Shown here: positions 62,726 to 64,000 of the stretch, in pieces
How the letters are laid out: each line of letters starts with the position of its first letter
Numbering within the stretch: position 1 is the first letter of the stretch
The notes under the pieces: generated by a model
The model's input: the letters and a program-made list of their open reading frames with translations, nothing else
What the model was told of the DNA's origin: nothing
Databases searched by the model: none
Program-made: the position numbers and the translations under genes
Source: Sulfitobacter sp. F26204
GTDB taxonomy: Bacteria > Pseudomonadota > Alphaproteobacteria > Rhodobacterales > Rhodobacteraceae
Reading direction: 5' to 3'
NCBI RefSeq assembly: GCF_026410305.1
Contig: NZ_JAPMLQ010000002.1
Span: 310,001 to 374,000 of the forward strand
DNA: 64,000 bases

Positions 62726-64000
62726 GCCAGAAACGCGCGTTCACCTTGAAAATCAGCAATGGCAATCAGGGACGTCTTGCGGCGGCCAATACGGCTGATC
62801 GTCCTGCTGACGACAAGAAGATCAACAGCTTTGACGAACGCATCGCGGTGCGGGCCCAGTTGGCGGCGACCTACGCCGGATTGTTGGGCGTCGAAGCGGT
62901 GCGCCGCGATCTGTTCGAGGCCATTGGCGGTGCGACCCGTGAAGGGGCGGCTGACAAGGACGAAGCAAACGCAATTGCGCATGGGATGCGGTCGATCGGG
63001 CTTTTGGCGCAGGTTGCAAGGGTGCGCGGCCTTACTGCGGATCTCTGGCCTGCATTGGCCTATATGACCTCCGGACAGGTGTTGTTGGTCATGGGACAGT
63101 CGCGTGGCGATCTGGTGATTTTCGACAAGACCTGTCCTGACAACCGTGCCTTCGTACCGGTTTCCGATTTCAAGCCGTTTTTCACCGGTCTGCTGGTGCG
63201 CGCCGAAGCCCCTTTGGCCAAGGTTGCAGAGACCCACAAGACCGAAAGCGCCAAGCCTCACTGGTTCTGGGGGCATTTCGGCCGGTTCAAGCGCCAGATG
63301 GCCGAAGTGGCGCTGGGTTCTTTTGTGGCGAACCTTCTGGCGGTGGCAGTGGCGTTGTTTTCCTTGCAGGTTTATGACCGGGTCATTCCACATCAATCGG
63401 AAGCGACGCTATGGGTGTTGGCCATCGGCGCGGGCCTTGCCCTGTTGATGGAGGCTTTCATCAAGGTTGCGCGCGCGCGCCTGATGGATGGGGCAGGCCG
63501 TCAGATCGAGGTGTCGGTGCTGCAGATCCTGATGAACCGTATTCTTGGCATGCGTTCGGATACCAAGGGACAGGCACCCAATCAGGTGTTTTCCAGCATG
63601 CGTGAGTTTGGCTCTGTGCGTGAGTTCTTTACCGCGTCGACCATCGGGACGATTGCTGACGTTCCCTTTATTTTTGTGTTCCTGTTTCTGGTCGCCAGCA
63701 TTGCAGGCAATGTGGTCTGGGTTCTGGTTGCGGGGGGTATTCTCATGGTGATCCCGGGGTTCATCATGCAAAAGAAGATGATCCGCCTGACACAGGAAAC
63801 CCAAGGGGCCTCGGCCAAGTCGTCGCGGCTGCTGCACGAAACGATCTTTGAACTCGACACGCTCAAGACCCAGCGCGGTGAAGACCGGGTTGCGCGGTTG
63901 TGGCAGGAATTGAACATGCTGCAGGCGATGAAATCCTCCGAGCAACGCAAACTGGCCTCGACGCTGACCTTCTGGTCACAGGGGGTACAACAAGGAACCT
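62722..64000 (+). CDS. Type I secretion ABC transporter (LapB-like), 5' part only
   Basis: The first 426 codons of a type I secretion permease-ATPase; the ATPase domain lies beyond the window. The start is a TTG at 62722 that overlaps the TolC-like stop (TTGA), followed by SQKRAFTLKIS. Residues about 45-170 form a C39-like domain without the catalytic cysteine, which serves as a docking domain and not a protease. The membrane domain begins near residue 205 (SFVANLLAVAVALFSLQVYDRV) and includes the T1SS-typical FFTASTIGTIADVPFIFVF. A membrane-fusion protein gene is expected next. Confidence 0.9.
   Translation, partial: MSQKRAFTLKISNGNQGRLAAANTADRPADDKKINSFDERIAVRAQLAATYAGLLGVEAVRRDLFEAIGGATREGAADKDEANAIAHGMRSIGLLAQVARVRGLTADLWPALAYMTSGQVLLVMGQSRGDLVIFDKTCPDNRAFVPVSDFKPFFTGLLVRAEAPLAKVAETHKTESAKPHWFWGHFGRFKRQMAEVALGSFVANLLAVAVALFSLQVYDRVIPHQSEATLWVLAIGAGLALLMEAFIKVARARLMDGAGRQIEVSVLQILMNRILGMRSDTKGQAPNQVFSSMREFGSVREFFTASTIGTIADVPFIFVFLFLVASIAGNVVWVLVAGGILMVIPGFIMQKKMIRLTQETQGASAKSSRLLHETIFELDTLKTQRGEDRVARLWQELNMLQAMKSSEQRKLASTLTFWSQGVQQGT

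Overview
The window reads as a chromosomal segment of a marine Roseobacter-group alphaproteobacterium (Rhodobacterales). The evidence is moderately GC-rich coding sequence, the infA-maf-RNase E/G-yacG cluster, a very high density of ABC and TRAP uptake systems, Mur-type manganese boxes in front of sitABCD, and Rhodobacterales-style protein sequences throughout. This assignment is inference from gene content; no 16S rRNA gene is present. Genes are tightly packed, often with 4-bp ATGA overlaps, and no insertion sequence, prophage or CRISPR array is visible.

Layout. 1-4.3 kb: tail of a periplasmic copper chaperone, a SIRT5-like deacylase, a nitrilase-family amidase, then infA, maf, a short RNase E/G and yacG. 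4.4-10.7 kb (minus strand): a complete oligopeptide ABC importer with an M19 dipeptidase. 10.9-14.2 kb (minus): a NitT/TauT-type ABC importer led by its own GntR regulator, with a visible promoter and operator. 14.4-23.1 kb: a catabolic cluster of Fe-alcohol dehydrogenase, aldehyde dehydrogenase, glutamine-synthetase-like ligase, TRAP transporter and N-formylglutamate-amidohydrolase-family enzyme, with a divergent RpiR regulator. 23.1-26.6 kb (minus): sitABCD manganese importer behind two Mur boxes. 26.9-31.3 kb (plus): glutathione-dependent formaldehyde dehydrogenase, then a molybdenum hydroxylase pair with a diheme cytochrome c. 31.4-37.6 kb: malonyl-CoA synthetase, an M24 peptidase, a 2H phosphoesterase divergent from an orphan phnM, and creatinase. 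37.8-43.4 kb (plus): polyamine-type ABC importer and a YtcJ-type amidohydrolase. 43.5-49.4 kb: small membrane protein, tRNA-Gly(TCC), MsbA-like exporter, BON-LysM protein, acyl-CoA synthetase and an HSL-type esterase. 49.5-57.8 kb (minus): alkaline-phosphatase-fold hydrolase, a second peptide ABC importer with fused ATPases, and a CocE/S15 hydrolase. 58.1-64 kb (plus): a compact Ig-repeat adhesin with its type I secretion genes, cut by the window edge.

How it works together. Most of the window is a nutrient-scavenging inventory in which importers sit next to the enzymes that open their cargo: peptides with a dipeptidase or an S15-like hydrolase, and probably guanidino or amine compounds with creatinase and an amidohydrolase. 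The most interesting assembly is the 14.4-23.1 kb cluster. Its enzymes fit a route in which an amino alcohol is gamma-glutamylated, oxidised twice and hydrolysed. The TRAP binding protein has Tyr where the usual carboxylate-binding Arg sits, which suits a substrate that is not a simple carboxylate. That pathway is a hypothesis, not a demonstrated system.
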